Shown here: positions 39,071 to 51,742 of the stretch, one piece after another
How the letters are laid out: every line of letters starts with the position of its first letter
How positions within the stretch are numbered: the first letter of the stretch is position 1
From: Agelaius tricolor
Taxonomy: Eukaryota > Chordata > Aves > Passeriformes > Icteridae
Assembly: GCA_023055355.1 (NCBI GenBank)
Contig: JALJCS010000002.1
Location: 77,457,001 to 77,521,000, forward strand
Direction: 5' to 3'
DNA length: 64,000 nucleotides
Notes under the pieces: model-generated
What the model was told of the DNA's origin: nothing
Databases searched by the model: none
Seen by the model: only the letters and a program-made list of their open reading frames with translations
Translations under genes and position numbers: made by a program

Positions 39071-40230
39071 CAGGCTGGAACGGAGATATCATCAAAGGAA
39101 TTGCAATTGGAGGAGAAAAAAAAGAAAAGTGGGAAATTTGGGCAATTTAGTGACTAGAAGAAAATGGACCGGGATTATATCAGAGCAGTGCAAAAAACCA
39201 AAAGATGCCAAATTTAAGCCCACAGATGTTGCAAAAGCCAGGGAAAATGTCAAGGAAGAAGAGAAATCTTGGAGAGGAAGATCTGAGGGACATGGGATGA
39301 ACACTTGAAAAACTCTAAAATCAAAAAAAAAAAATCTTCCCCATATGCCAGTAAGTGCAGGCACATGTGCAAAGCTTGCCCAAATTGATCCCCGCTGAAG
39401 GCTAAAAGAGAAAAGAAGGACTTAGAAACAGGCTGGAACGGAGATATCATCAAAGGAATTGCAATTGGAGGAGAAAAAAAAGAAAAGTGGGAAATTTGGG
39501 CAATTTAGTGACTAGAAGAAAATGGACCGGGATTATATCAGAGCAGTGCAAAAAACCAAAAGATGCCAAAACTAAGCTCACAGACCTTGCAAAAGCTGGG
39601 GAAAAAGTCAAGAAGGAAGAGACAACTTGGAGGGGAAGATTTAAAAGACATGGCATGGATGCTTCAAAAGAAGAAAAAAAAAAAGAAAAAAATCTTTCCC
39701 AAAGTCCAAGCCATCAAAAGGCATGGCATGTCATCAAGTGCAGGGACATGCACCAAAGATTCCTCTCTTGGTCCCCATTGAAATCGCAAGATTCCGTTTC
39801 CCTTCCCGAAAGGAAATTTCATTTCCTTTCGGGAAGGAAACGGAATCTTGCGACCCTGGAAAGAAAGGCTTCCAAAGCCTCGGGAAAGGAGATAGGATCC
39901 AATGAAATGCGAGTGAAAAAAGAGGCAAAAAAGCCAGAAAATGGGGACTTGTCGTGTCTTCCAGAAATGGTCTGTGAGGAAAAGAGCTGCATTGCAAAGC
40001 ACCAAAAGATGCCAAAAGTAAGCTCAGAGATGTTGCAAAAGCTGGGGAAAAAGTCAAGGAGGAAGACACAACTTGGGAAAATATGGGGTCACATGGTATG
40101 AACACTTGAAAGTATCTAATATATAAAAAAAAAAAATCTTCCCCATATGCCAGTAAGTGCAGGCACATGAGCAAAGCTTGCCCAAATTGATCCCTGCTGA
40201 AGGCTAAAAGAGAAAAGAAGGACTTAGAAA
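39071..40230 (+). repeat. HOR unit 35
   Basis: A is H3 but ends GACTTAGAAA (A355=G at 39425), the B-type end, the only such A in domain 1. B starts at 39429, B465=A, B704=C, B898=T. Confidence 0.95.
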
Positions 40231-41390
40231 CAGGCTGGAACGGAGATATCATCAAAGGAATTGCAATTGGAGGAGAAAAAAAAGAAAAGTGGGAAATTTG
40301 GGCAATTTAGTGACTAGAAGAAAATGGACCGGGATTATATCAGAGCAGTGCAAAAAACCAAAAGATGCCAAATTTAAGCCCACAGATGTTGCAGAAGCCA
40401 GGGAAAATGTCAAGGAAGAAGAGAAATCTTGGAGAGGAAGATCTGAGGGACATGGGATGAACACTTGAAAAACTCTAAAATCAAAAAAAAAAAATCTTCC
40501 CCATATGCCAGTAAGTGCAGGCACATGTGCAAAGCTTGCCCAAATTGATCCCCGCTGAAGGCTAAAAGAGAAAAGAAGGACTTACAAACAGGCTGGAACG
40601 GAGATATCATCAAAGGAATTGCAATTGGAGGAGAAAAAAAAGAAAAGTGGGAAATTTGGGCAATTTAGTGACTAGAAGAAAATGGACCGGGATTCTATCA
40701 GAGCAGTGCAAAAAACCAAAAGATGCCAAAACTAAGCTCACAGACCTTGCAAAAGCTGGGGAAAAAGTCAAGAAGGAAGAGACAACTTGGAGGGGAAGAT
40801 TTAAAAGACATGGCATGGATGCTTCAAAAGAAGAAAAAAAAAAAGAAAAAAATCTTTCCCAAAGTCCAAGCCATCAAAAGGCATGGCATGTCATCAAGTG
40901 CAGGGACATGCACCAAAGATTCCTCTCTTGGTCGCCATTGAAATCGCAAGATTCCGTTTCCCTTCCCGAAAGGAAATTTCATTTCCTTTCGGGAAGGAAA
41001 CGGAATCTTGCGACCCTGGAAAGAAAGGCTTCCAAAGCCTCGGGAAAGGAGATAGGATCCAATGAAATGCGAGTGAAAAAAGAGGCAAAAAAGCCAGAAA
41101 ATGGGGACTTGTCGTGTCTTCCAGAAAAGGTCTGTGAGGAAAAGAGCTGCATTGCAAAGCACCAAAAGATGCCAAAAGTAAGCTCAGAGATGTTGCAAAA
41201 GCTGGGGAAAAAGTCAAGGAGGAAGACACAACTTGGGAAAATATGGGGTCACATGGTATGAACACTTGAAAGTATCTAATATATAAAAAAAAAAAATCTT
41301 CCCCATATGCCAGTAAGTGCAGGCACATGAGCAAAGCTTGCCCAAATTGATCCCTGCTGAAGGCTAAAAGAGAAAAGAAGGACTTAGAAA
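40231..41390 (+). repeat. HOR unit 36
   Basis: A is H3 with A164=G. B starts at 40589, B465=C, long tract, consensus. Confidence 0.95.
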
Positions 41391-42548
41391 CAGGCTGGAA
41401 CGGAGATATCATCAAAGGAATTGCAATTGGAGGAGAAAAAAAAGAAAAGTGGGAAATTTGGGCAATTTAGTGACTAGAAGAAAATGGACCGGGATTATAT
41501 CAGAGCAGTGCAAAAAACCAAAAGATGCCAAATTTAAGCCCACAGATGTTGCAAAAGCCAGGGAAAATGTCAAGGAAAAAGAGAAATCTTGGAGAGGAAG
41601 ATCTGAGGGACATGGGATGAACACTTGAAAAACTCTAAAATCAAAAAAAAAAATCTTCCCCATATGCCAGTAAGTGCAGGCACATGTGCAAAGCTTGCAG
41701 AAATTGATCCCCGCTGAAGGCTAAAAGAGAAAAGAAGGACTTACAAACAGGCTGGAACGGAGATATCATCAAAGGAATTGCAATTGGAGGAGAAAAAAAA
41801 GAAAAGTGGGAAATTTGGGCAATTTAGTGACTAGAAGAAAATGGACCGGGATTATATCAGAGCAGTGCAAAAAACCAAAAGATGCCAAAACTAAGCTCAC
41901 AGACCTTGCAAAAGCTGGGGAAAAAGTCAAGAAGGAAGAGACAACTTGGAGGGGAAGATTTAAAAGACATGGCATGGATGCTTCAAAAGAAGAAAAAAAA
42001 AAGGAAAAAATCTTTCCCAAAGTCCAAGCCATCAAAAGGCATGGCATGTCATCAAGTGCAGGGACATGCACCAAAGATTCCTCTCTTGGTCGCCATTGAA
42101 ATCGCAAGATTCCGTTTCCCTTCCCGAAAGGAAATTTCATTTCCTTTCGGGAAGGAAACGGAATCTTGCGACCCTGGAAAGAAAGGCTTCCAAAGCCTCG
42201 GGAAAGGAGATAGGATCCAATGAAATGCGAGTGAAAAAAGAGGCAAAAAAGCCAGAAAATGGGGACTTGTCGTGTCTTCCAGAAAAGGTCTGTGAGGAAA
42301 AGAGCTGCATTGCAAAGCACCAAAAGATGCCAAAAGTAAGCTCAGAGATGTTGCAAAAGCTGGGGAAAAAGTCAAGGAGGAAGACACAACTTGGGAAAAT
42401 ATGGGGTCACATGGTATGAACACTTGAAAGTATCTAATATATAAAAAAAAAAAATCTTCCCCATATGCCAGTAAGTGCAGGCACATGAGCAAAGCTTGCC
42501 CAAATTGATCCCTGCTGAAGGCTAAAAGAGAAAAGAAGGACTTAGAAA
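41391..42548 (+). repeat. HOR unit 37
   Basis: A is H2 with A310-311=AG and an A-tract one base shorter. B starts at 41748, B465=A, short tract. Confidence 0.95.
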
Positions 42549-43708
42549 CAGGCTGGAACGGAGATATCATCAAAGGAATTGCAATTGGAGGAGAAAAAAA
42601 AGAAAAGTGGGAAATTTGGGCAATTTAGTGACTAGAAGAAAATGGACCGGGATTATATCAGAGCAGTGCAAAAAACCAAAAGATGCCAAATTTAAGCCCA
42701 CAGATGTTGCAAAAGCCAGGGAAAATGTCAAGGAAAAAGAGAAATCTTGGAGAGGAAGATATGAGGGACATGGTATGAACACTTGAAAAAATCTAAAATC
42801 AAAAAAAAAAAATCTTCCCCATATGCCAGTAAGTGCAGGCACATGTGCAAAGCTTGCCCAAATTGATCCCCGCTGAAGGCTAAAAGAGAAAAGAAGGACT
42901 TACAAACAGGCTGGAACGGAGATATCATCAAAGGAATTGCAATTGGAGGAGAAAAAAAAGAAAAGTGGGAAATTTGGGCAATTTAGTGACTAGAAGAAAA
43001 TGGACCGGGATTCTATCAGAGCAGTGCAAAAAACCAAAAGATGCCAAAACTAAGCTCACAGACCTTGCAAAAGCTGGGGAAAAAGTCAAGAAGGAAGAGA
43101 CAACTTGGAGGGGAAGATTTAAAAGACATGGCATGGATGCTTCAAAAGAAGAAAAAAAAAAAGAAAAAAATCTTTCCCAAAGTCCAAGCCATCAAAAGGC
43201 ATGGCATGTCATCAAGTGCAGGGACATGCACCAAAGATTCCTCTCTTGGTCGCCATTGAAATCGCAAGATTCCGTTTCCCTTCCCGAAAGGAAATTTCAT
43301 TTCCTTTCGGGAAGGAAACGGAATCTTGCGACCCTGGAAAGAAAGGCTTCCAAAGCCTCGGGAAAGGAGATAGGATCAAATGAAATGCGAGTGAAAAAAG
43401 AGGCAAAAAAGCCAGAAAATGGGGACTTGTCGTGTCTTCCAGAAAAGGTCTGTGAGGAAAAGAGCTGCATTGCAAAGCACCAAAAGATGCCAAAAGTAAG
43501 CTCAGAGATGTTGCAAAAGCTGGGGAAAAAGTCAAGGAGGAAGACACAACTTGGGAAAATATGGGGTCACATGGTATGAACACTTGAAAGTATCTAATAT
43601 ATAAAAAAAAAAAATCTTCCCCATATGCCAGTAAGTGCAGGCACATGAGCAAAGCTTGCCCAAATTGATCCCTGCTGAAGGCTAAAAGAGAAAAGAAGGA
43701 CTTAGAAA
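42549..43708 (+). repeat. HOR unit 38
   Basis: A is H1. B starts at 42907, B465=C, and has B830=A at 43378, the domain 2 base, which removes the BamHI site; other B sites are domain 1. Confidence 0.95.
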
Positions 43709-44868
43709 CAGGCTGGAACGGAGATATCATCAAAGGAATTGCAATTGGAGGAGAAAAAAAAGAAAAGTGGGAAATTTGGGCAATTTAGTGACTAGAAGAA
43801 AATGGACCGGGATTATATCAGAGCAGTGCAAAAAACCAAAAGATGCCAAATTTAAGCCCACAGATGTTGCAAAAGCCAGGGAAAATGTCAAGGAAGAAGA
43901 GAAATCTTGGAGAGGAAGATCTGAGGGACATGGGATGAACACTTGAAAAACTCTAAAATCAAAAAAAAAAAATCTTCCCCATATGCCAGTAAGTGCAGGC
44001 ACATGTGCAAAGCTTGCCCAAATTGATCCCCGCTGAAGGCTAAAAGAGAAAAGAAGGACTTACAAACAGGCTGGAACGGAGATATCATCAAAGGAATTGC
44101 AATTGGAGGAGAAAAAAAAGAAAAGTGGGAAATTTGGGCAATTTAGTGACTAGAAGAAAATGGACCGGGATTCTATCAGAGCAGTGCAAAAAACCAAAAG
44201 ATGCCAAAACTAAGCTCACAGACCTTGCAAAAGCTGGGGAAAAAGTCAAGAAGGAAGAGACAACTTGGAGGGGAAGATTTAAAAGACATGGCATGGATGC
44301 TTCAAAAGAAGAAAAAAAAAAAGAAAAAAATCTTTCCCAAAGTCCAAGCCATCAAAAGGCATGGCATGTCATCAAGTGCAGGGACATGCACCAAAGATTC
44401 CTCTCTTGGTCGCCATTGAAATCGCAAGATTCCGTTTCCCTTCCCGAAAGGAAATTTCATTTCCTTTCGGGAAGGAAACGGAATCTTGCGACCCTGGAAA
44501 GAAAGGCTTCCAAAGCCTCGGGAAAGGAGATAGGATCCAATGAAATGCGAGTGAAAAAAGAGGCAAAAAAGCCAGAAAATGGGGACTTGTCGTGTCTTCC
44601 AGAAAAGGTCTGTGAGGAAAAGAGCTGCATTGCAAAGCACCAAAAGATGCCAAAAGTAAGCTCAGAGATGTTGCAAAAGCTGGGGAAAAAGTCAAGGAGG
44701 AAGACACAACTTGGGAAAATATGGGGTCACATGGTATGAACACTTGAAAGTATCTAATATATAAAAAAAAAAAATCTTCCCCATATGCCAGTAAGTGCAG
44801 GCACATGAGCAAAGCTTGCCCAAATTGATCCCTGCTGAAGGCTAAAAGAGAAAAGAAGGACTTAGAAA
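43709..44868 (+). repeat. HOR unit 39
   Basis: A is H3. B starts at 44067, B465=C, consensus. Last complete domain 1 unit. Confidence 0.95.
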
Positions 44869-46028
44869 CAGGCTGGAACGGAGATATCATCAAAGGAATT
44901 GCAATTGGAGGAGAAAAAAAAGAAAAGTGGGAAATTTGGGCAATTTAGTGACTAGAAGAAAATGGACCGGGATTATATCAGAGCAGTGCAAAAAACCAAA
45001 AGATGCCAAATTTAAGCCCACAGATGTTGCAGAAGCCAGGGAAAATGTCAAGGAAGAAGAGAAATCTTGGAGAGGAAGATCTGAGGGACATGGGATGAAC
45101 ACTTGAAAAACTCTAAAATCAAAAAAAAAAAATCTTCCCCATATGCCAGTAAGTGCAGGCACATGTGCAAAGCTTGCCCAAATTGATCCCCGCTGAAGGC
45201 TAAAAGAGAAAAGAAGGACTTACAAACAGGCTGGAACGGAGATATCATCAAAGGAATTGCAATTGGAGGAGAAAAAAAAGAAAAGTGGGAAATTTGGGCA
45301 ATTTAGTGACTAGAAGAAAATGGACCGGGATTCTATCAGAGCAGTGCAAAAAACCAAAAGATGCCAAAAGTAAGCTCACAGACCTTGCAAAAGCTGGGGA
45401 AAAAGTCAAGAAGGAAGACACAACTTGGAGGGGAAGATTTAAAAGACATGGCATGGATGCTTCAAAAGAAGAAAAAAAAAAAAGAAAAAAATCTTTCCCA
45501 AAGTCCAAGCCATCAAAAGGCATGGCATGTCATCAAGTGCAGGGACATGCACCAAAGATTCCTCTCTTGGTCCCCATTGAAATCGCAAGATTCCGTTTCC
45601 CTTCCCGAAAGGAAATTTCATTTCCTTTCGGGAAGGAAACGGAATCTTGCGACCCTGGAAAGAAAGGCTTCCAAAGCCTCGGGAAAGGAGATAGGATCAA
45701 ATGAAATGCGAGTGAAAAAAGCGGCAAAAAAGCCAGAAAATGGGGACTTGTCGTGTCTTCCAGAAATGGTCTGTGGGGAAAAGAGCTGCATTGCAAAGCA
45801 CCAAAAGATGCCAAAAGTAAGCTCAGAGATGTTGCAAAAGCTGGGGAAAAAGTCAAGGAGGAAGACACAACTTGGGAAAATATGGGGGACATGGTACGAA
45901 CACTTGAAAATATCTAAAATCAAAAAAAAAAAAATCTTCCCCATATGCCAGTAAGTGCAGGCACATGAGCAAAGCTTGCCCAAATTGATCCCTGCTGAAG
46001 GCTAAAAGAGAAAAGAAGGACTTACAAA
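44869..46028 (+). repeat. HOR unit 40, domain-switch unit
   Basis: A (44869-45226) is domain 1 H3 with A164=G. B (45227-46028) is fully domain 2: B502=G at 45369, B551=C, 12-A tract, B704=C, B830=A, B853=C, B898=T, B907=G, B1157=C. The switch lies between the last domain 1 base in A and 45369. Confidence 0.94.
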
Positions 46029-47186
46029 CAGGCTGGAATGGAGATATCATCAAAGGAATTGCAATTGGAGGAGAAAAAAAAGAAAAGTGGGAAATTTGGG
46101 CAATTTAGTGACTAGAAGAAAATGGACCGGGATTATATCAGAGCAGTGCAAAAAACCAAAAGATGCCAAAATTAAGCCCACAGATGTTGCAAAAGCCGGG
46201 GAAAATGTCAAGGAAAAAGAGAAATCTTGGAGAGGAAGATATGAGGGACATGGTATGAACACTTGAAAAAATCTAAAATCAAAAAAAAAAAATCTTCCCC
46301 ATATGCCAGTAAGTGCAGGCACATGTGCAAAGTTTGCCCAAATTGATCCCCGCTGAAGGCTAAAAGAGAAAAGAAGGACTTACAAACAGGCTGGAACGGA
46401 GATATCATCAAAGGAATTGCAATTGGAGGAGAAAAAAAAGAAAAGTGGGAAATTTGGGCAATTTAGTGACTAGAAGAAAATGGACCGGGATTCTATCAGA
46501 GCAGTGCAAAAAACCAAAAGATGCCAAAAGTAAGCTCACAGACCTTGCAAAAGCTGGGGAAAAAGTCAAGAAGGAAGAGACAACTTGGAGGGGAAGATTT
46601 AAAAGACATGGCATGGAGGCTTCAAAAGAAGAAAAAAAAAAAGAAAAAAATCTTTCCCAAAGTCCAAGCCATCAAAAGGCATGGCATGGCATCAAGTGCA
46701 GGGACATGCACCAAAGATTCCTCTCTTGGTCCCCATTGAAATCGCAAGATTCCGTTTCCCTTCCCGAAAGGAAATTTCATTTCCTTTCGGGAAGGAAACG
46801 GAATCTTGCGACCCTGGAAAGAAAGGCTTCCAAAGCCTCGGGAAAGGAGATAGGATCAAATGAAATGCGAGTGAAAAAAGCGGCAAAAAAGCCAGAAAAT
46901 GGGGACTTGTCGTGTCTTCCAGAAATGGTCTGTGGGGAAAAGAGCTGCATGGCAAAGCACCAAAAGATGCCAAAACTAATCTCAAAGATGTTGCAAAAGC
47001 TGGGGAAAAAGTCAAGGAGGAAGACACAACTTGGGAAAATATGGGGGACATGGTATGATCACTTGAAAATATCTAAAATCAAAAAAAAAAAATCTTCCCC
47101 ATATGCCAGTAAGTGCAGGCACATGAGCAATGCTTGCCCAAATTGATCCCTGCTGAAGGCTAAAAGAGAAAAGAAGGACTTACAAA
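46029..47186 (+). repeat. HOR unit 41
   Basis: First domain 2 A: starts GGAATGG, A188=A, A226=T, A305=T (HindIII lost). B starts at 46387, B465=C, B502=G, B923=G with the 948/952/957 triplet, and a B tail reading GCAATGC (HindIII lost). Confidence 0.94.
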
Positions 47187-48346
47187 CAGGCTGGAATGGA
47201 GATATCATCAAAGGAATTGCAATTGGAGGAGAAAAAAAAGAAAAGTGGGAAATTTGGGCAATTTAGTGACTAGAAGAAAATGGACCGGGATTATATCAGA
47301 GCAGTGCAAAAAACCAAAAGATGCCAAAATTAAGCCCACAGATGTTGCAAAAGCCGGGGAAAATGTCAAGGAAGAAGAGAAATCTTGGAGAGGAAGATAT
47401 GAGGGACATGGGATGAACACTTGAAAAAATCTAAAATCAAAAAAAAAAAAATCTTCCCCATATGCCAGTAAGTGCAGGCACATGTGCAAAGCTTGCCCAA
47501 ATTGATCCCCGCTGAAGGCTAAAAGAGAAAAGAAGGACTTACAAACAGGCTGGAACGGAGATATCATCAAAGGAATTGCAATTGGAGGAGAAAAAAAAGA
47601 AAAGTGGGAAATTTGGGCAATTTAGTGACTAGAAGAAAATGGACCGGGATTATATCAGAGCAGTGCAAAAAACCAAAAGATGCCAAAACTAAGCTCACAG
47701 ACCTTGCAAAAGCTGGGGAAAAAGTCAAGAAGGAAGAGACAACTTGGAGGGGAAGATTTAAAAGACATGGCATGGATGCTTCAAAAGAAGAAAAAAAAAA
47801 AGAAAAAAATCTTTCCCAAAGTCCAAGCCATCAAAAGGCATGGCATGTCATCAAGTGCAGGGACATGCACCAAAGATTCCTCTCTTGGTCCCCATTGAAA
47901 TCGCAAGATTCCGTTTCCCTTCCCGAAAGGAAATTTCATTTCCTTTCGGGAAGGAAACGGAATCTTGCGACCCTGGAAAGAAAGGCTTCCAAAGCCTCGG
48001 GAAAGGAGATAGGATCAAATGAAATGCGAGTGAAAAAAGCGGCAAAAAAGCCAGAAAATGGGGACTTGTCGTGTCTTCCAGAAATGGTCTGTGGGGAAAA
48101 GAGCTGCATGGCAAAGCACCAAAAGATGCCAAAACTAATCTCAAAGATGTTGCAAAAGCTGGGGAAAAAGTCAAGGAGGAAGACACAACTTGGGAAAATA
48201 TGGGGGACATGGTATGATCACTTGAAAATATCTAAAATCAAAAAAAAAAAAATCTTCCCCATATGCCAGTAAGTGCAGGCACATGAGCAAAGCTTGCCCA
48301 AATTGATCCCTGCTGAAGGCTAAAAGAGAAAAGAAGGACTTACAAA
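47187..48346 (+). repeat. HOR unit 42
   Basis: A starts GGAATGG, A226=G. B starts at 47546, B465=A, B502=C, B551=G, B923=G with the triplet. Confidence 0.94.
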
Positions 48347-50222
48347 CAGGCTGGAATGGAGATATCATCAAAGGAATTGCAATTGGAGGAGAAAAAAAAG
48401 AAAAGTGGGAAATTTGGGCAATTTAGTGACTAGAAGAAAATGGACCGGGATTATATCAGAGCAGTGCAAAAAACCAAAAGATGCCAAAATTAAGCCCACA
48501 GATGTTGCAAAAGCCGGGGAAAATGTCAAGGAAGAAGAGAAATCTTGGAGAGGAAGATATGAGGGACATGGTATGAACACTTGAAAAAATCTAAAATCAA
48601 AAAAAAAAAATCTTCCCCATATGCCAGTAAGTGCAGGCACATGAGCAATGCTTGCCCAAATTGATCCCTGCTGAAGGCTAAAAGAGAAAAGAAGGACTTA
48701 CAAACAGGCTGGAATGGAGATATCATCAAAGGAATTGCAATTGGAGGAGAAAAAAAAGAAAAGTGGGAAATTTGGGCAATTTAGTGACTAGAAGAAAATG
48801 GACCGGGATTATATCAGAGCAGTGCAAAAAACCAAAAGATGCCAAAATTAAGCCCACAGATGTTGCAAAAGCCGGGGAAAATGTCAAGGAAGAAGAGAAA
48901 TCTTGGAGAGGAAGATATGAGGGACATGGGATGAACACTTGAAAAAATCTAAAATCAAAAAAAAAAAAATCTTCCCCATATGCCAGTAAGTGCAGGCACA
49001 TGTGCAAAGTTTGCCCAAATTGATCCCCGCTGAAGGCTAAAAGAGAAAAGAAGGACTTACAAACAGGCTGGAATGGAGATATCATCAAAGGAATTGCAAT
49101 TGGAGGAGAAAAAAAAGAAAAGTGGGAAATTTGGGCAATTTAGTGACTAGAAGAAAATGGACCGGGATTATATCAGAGCAGTGCAAAAAACCAAAAGATG
49201 CCAAAATTAAGCCCACAGATGTTGCAAAAGCCGGGGAAAATGTCAAGGAAGAAGAGAAATCTTGGAGAGGAAGATATGAGGGACATGGGATGAACACTTG
49301 AAAAAATCTAAAATCAAAAAAAAAAAATCTTCCCCATATGCCAGTAAGTGCAGGCACATGTGCAAAGTTTGCCCAAATTGATCCCCGCTGAAGGCTAAAA
49401 GAGAAAAGAAGGACTTACAAACAGGCTGGAACGGAGATATCATCAAAGGAATTGCAATTGGAGGAGAAAAAAAAGAAAAGTGGGAAATTTGGGCAATTTA
49501 GTGACTAGAAGAAAATGGACCGGGATTATATCAGAGCAGTGCAAAAAACCAAAAGATGCCAAAACTAAGCTCACAGACCTTGCAAAAGCTGGGGAAAAAG
49601 TCAAGAAGGAAGAGACAACTTGGAGGGGAAGATTTAAAAGACATGGCATGGATGCTTCAAAAGAAGAAAAAAAAAAAGAAAAAAATCTTTCCCAAAGACC
49701 AAGCCATCAAAAGGCATGGCATGGCATCAAGTGCAGGGACATGCACCAAAGATTCCTCTCTTGGTCCCCATTGAAATCGCAAGATTCCGTTTCCCTTCCC
49801 GAAAGGAAATTTCATTTCCTTTCGGGAAGGAAACGGAATCTTGCGACCCTGGAAAGAAAGGCTTCCAAAGCCTCGGGAAAGGAGATAGGATCAAATGAAA
49901 TGCGAGTGAAAAAAGCGGCAAAAAAGCCAGAAAATGGGGACTTGTCGTGTCTTCCAGAAATGGTCTGTGGGGAAAAGAGCTGCATGGCAAAGCACCAAAA
50001 GATGCCAAAACTAATCTCAAAGATGTTGCAAAAGCTGGGGAAAAAGTCAAGGAGGAAGACACAACTTGGGAAAATATGGGGGACATGGTATGATCACTTG
50101 AAAATATCTAAAATCAAAAAAAAAAAAATCTTCCCCATATGCCAGTAAGTGCAGGCACATGAGCAAAGCTTGCCCAAATTGATCCCTGCTGAAGGCTAAA
50201 AGAGAAAAGAAGGACTTACAAA
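48347..50222 (+). repeat. HOR unit 43, A-A-A-B
   Basis: Three A monomers start at 48347, 48705 and 49064, followed by B at 49422. The first A has the A body (GAAAAAATC to about 48590) but a B2-type tail from 48644 (CACATGAGCAATGC, GATCCCTGC). The second and third have normal A tails with A305=T and are nearly identical. B465=A, B502=C, B923=G with the triplet, private T to A at 49698. Confidence 0.95.
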
Positions 50223-51742
50223 CAGGCTGGAATGGAGATATCATCAAAGGAATTGCAATTGGAGGAGAAAAAAAAGAAAAGTGGGAAATTTGGGCAATTT
50301 AGTGACTAGAAGAAAATGGACCGGGATTATATCAGAGCAGTGCAAAAAACCAAAAGATGCCAAAATTAAGCCCACAGATGTTGCAAAAGCCGGGGAAAAT
50401 GTCAAGGAAGAAGAGAAATCTTGGAGAGGAAGATATGAGGGACATGGGATGAACACTTGAAAAAATCTAAAATCAAAAAAAAAAAATCTTCCCCATATGC
50501 CAGTAAGTGCAGGCACATGAGCAATGCTTGCCCAAATTGATCCCTGCTGAAGGCTAAAAGAGAAAAGAAGGACTTACAAACAGGCTGGAATGGAGATATC
50601 ATCAAAGGAATTGCAATTGGAGGAGAAAAAAAAGAAAAGTGGGAAATTTGGGCAATTTAGTGACTAGAAGAAAATGGACCGGGATTATATCAGAGCAGTG
50701 CAAAAAACCAAAAGATGCCAAAATTAAGCCCACAGATGTTGCAAAAGCCGGGGAAAATGTCAAGGAAGAAGAGAAATCTTGGAGAGGAAGATATGAGGGA
50801 CATGGGATGAACACTTGAAAAAATCTAAAATCAAAAAAAAAAAAATCTTCCCCATATGCCAGTAAGTGCAGGCACATGTGCAAAGTTTGCCCAAATTGAT
50901 CCCCGCTGAAGGCTAAAAGAGAAAAGAAGGACTTACAAACAGGCTGGAACGGAGATATCATCAAAGGAATTGCAATTGGAGGAGAAAAAAAAGAAAAGTG
51001 GGAAATTTGGGCAATTTAGTGACTAGAAGAAAATGGACCGGGATTCTATCAGAGCAGTGCAAAAAACCAAAAGATGCCAAAAGTAAGCTCACAGACCTTG
51101 CAAAAGCTGGGGAAAAAGTCAAGAAGGAAGACACAACTTGGAGGGGAAGATTTAAAAGACATGGCATGGATGCTTCAAAAGAAGAAAAAAAAAAAAGGAA
51201 AAAATCTTTCCCAAAGTCCAAGCCATCAAAAGGCATGGCATGTCATCAAGTGCAGGGACATGCACCAAAGATTCCTCTCTTGGTCCCCATTGAAATCGCA
51301 AGATTCCGTTTCCCTTCCCGAAAGGAAATTTCATTTCCTTTCGGGAAGGAAACGGAATCTTGCGACCCTGGAAAGAAAGGCTTCCAAAGCCTCGGGAAAG
51401 GAGATAGGATCAAATGAAATGCGAGTGAAAAAAGCGGCAAAAAAGCCAGAAAATGGGGACTTGTCGTGTCTTCCAGAAATGGTCTGTGGGGAAAAGAGCT
51501 GCATTGCAAAGCACCAAAAGATGCCAAAAGTAAGCTCAGAGATGTTGCAAAAGCTGGGGAAAAAGTCAAGGAGGAAGACACAACTTGGGAAAATATGGGG
51601 GACATGGTATGAACACTTGAAAATATCTAAAATCAAAAAAAAAAAAAATCTTCCCCATATGCCAGTAAGTGCAGGCACATGAGCAATGCTTGCCCAAATT
51701 GATCCCTGCTGAAGGCTAAAAGAGAAAAGAAGGACTTACAAA
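50223..51742 (+). repeat. HOR unit 44, A-A-B
   Basis: A monomers start at 50223 and 50581; B at 50940. The first A again has a B2-type tail (from 50520, CACATGAGCAATGC); the second has a normal A tail. B has B465=C, B502=G, B551=C, a 12-A tract then GG, and B923=T. Confidence 0.95.

Larger units (their letters stand above)
1..45226 (+). repeat. Array domain 1 (units 1-39 plus the A monomer of unit 40)
   Basis: Subfamily defined by A143=T and A170=A in the A monomer. In B it has B502=C, a BamHI site (GGATCC) at B825-830, B898=A, B907=A, a TGGGGTCACATGG block near B1014 and CTAATATATA before the B2 A-tract. B segments end in GACTTAGAAA (B1157=G) except where noted. Exceptions to these markers are rare and listed per unit. 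Six A haplotypes (H1-H6) circulate here, and block patterns of them recur. Confidence 0.92.
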
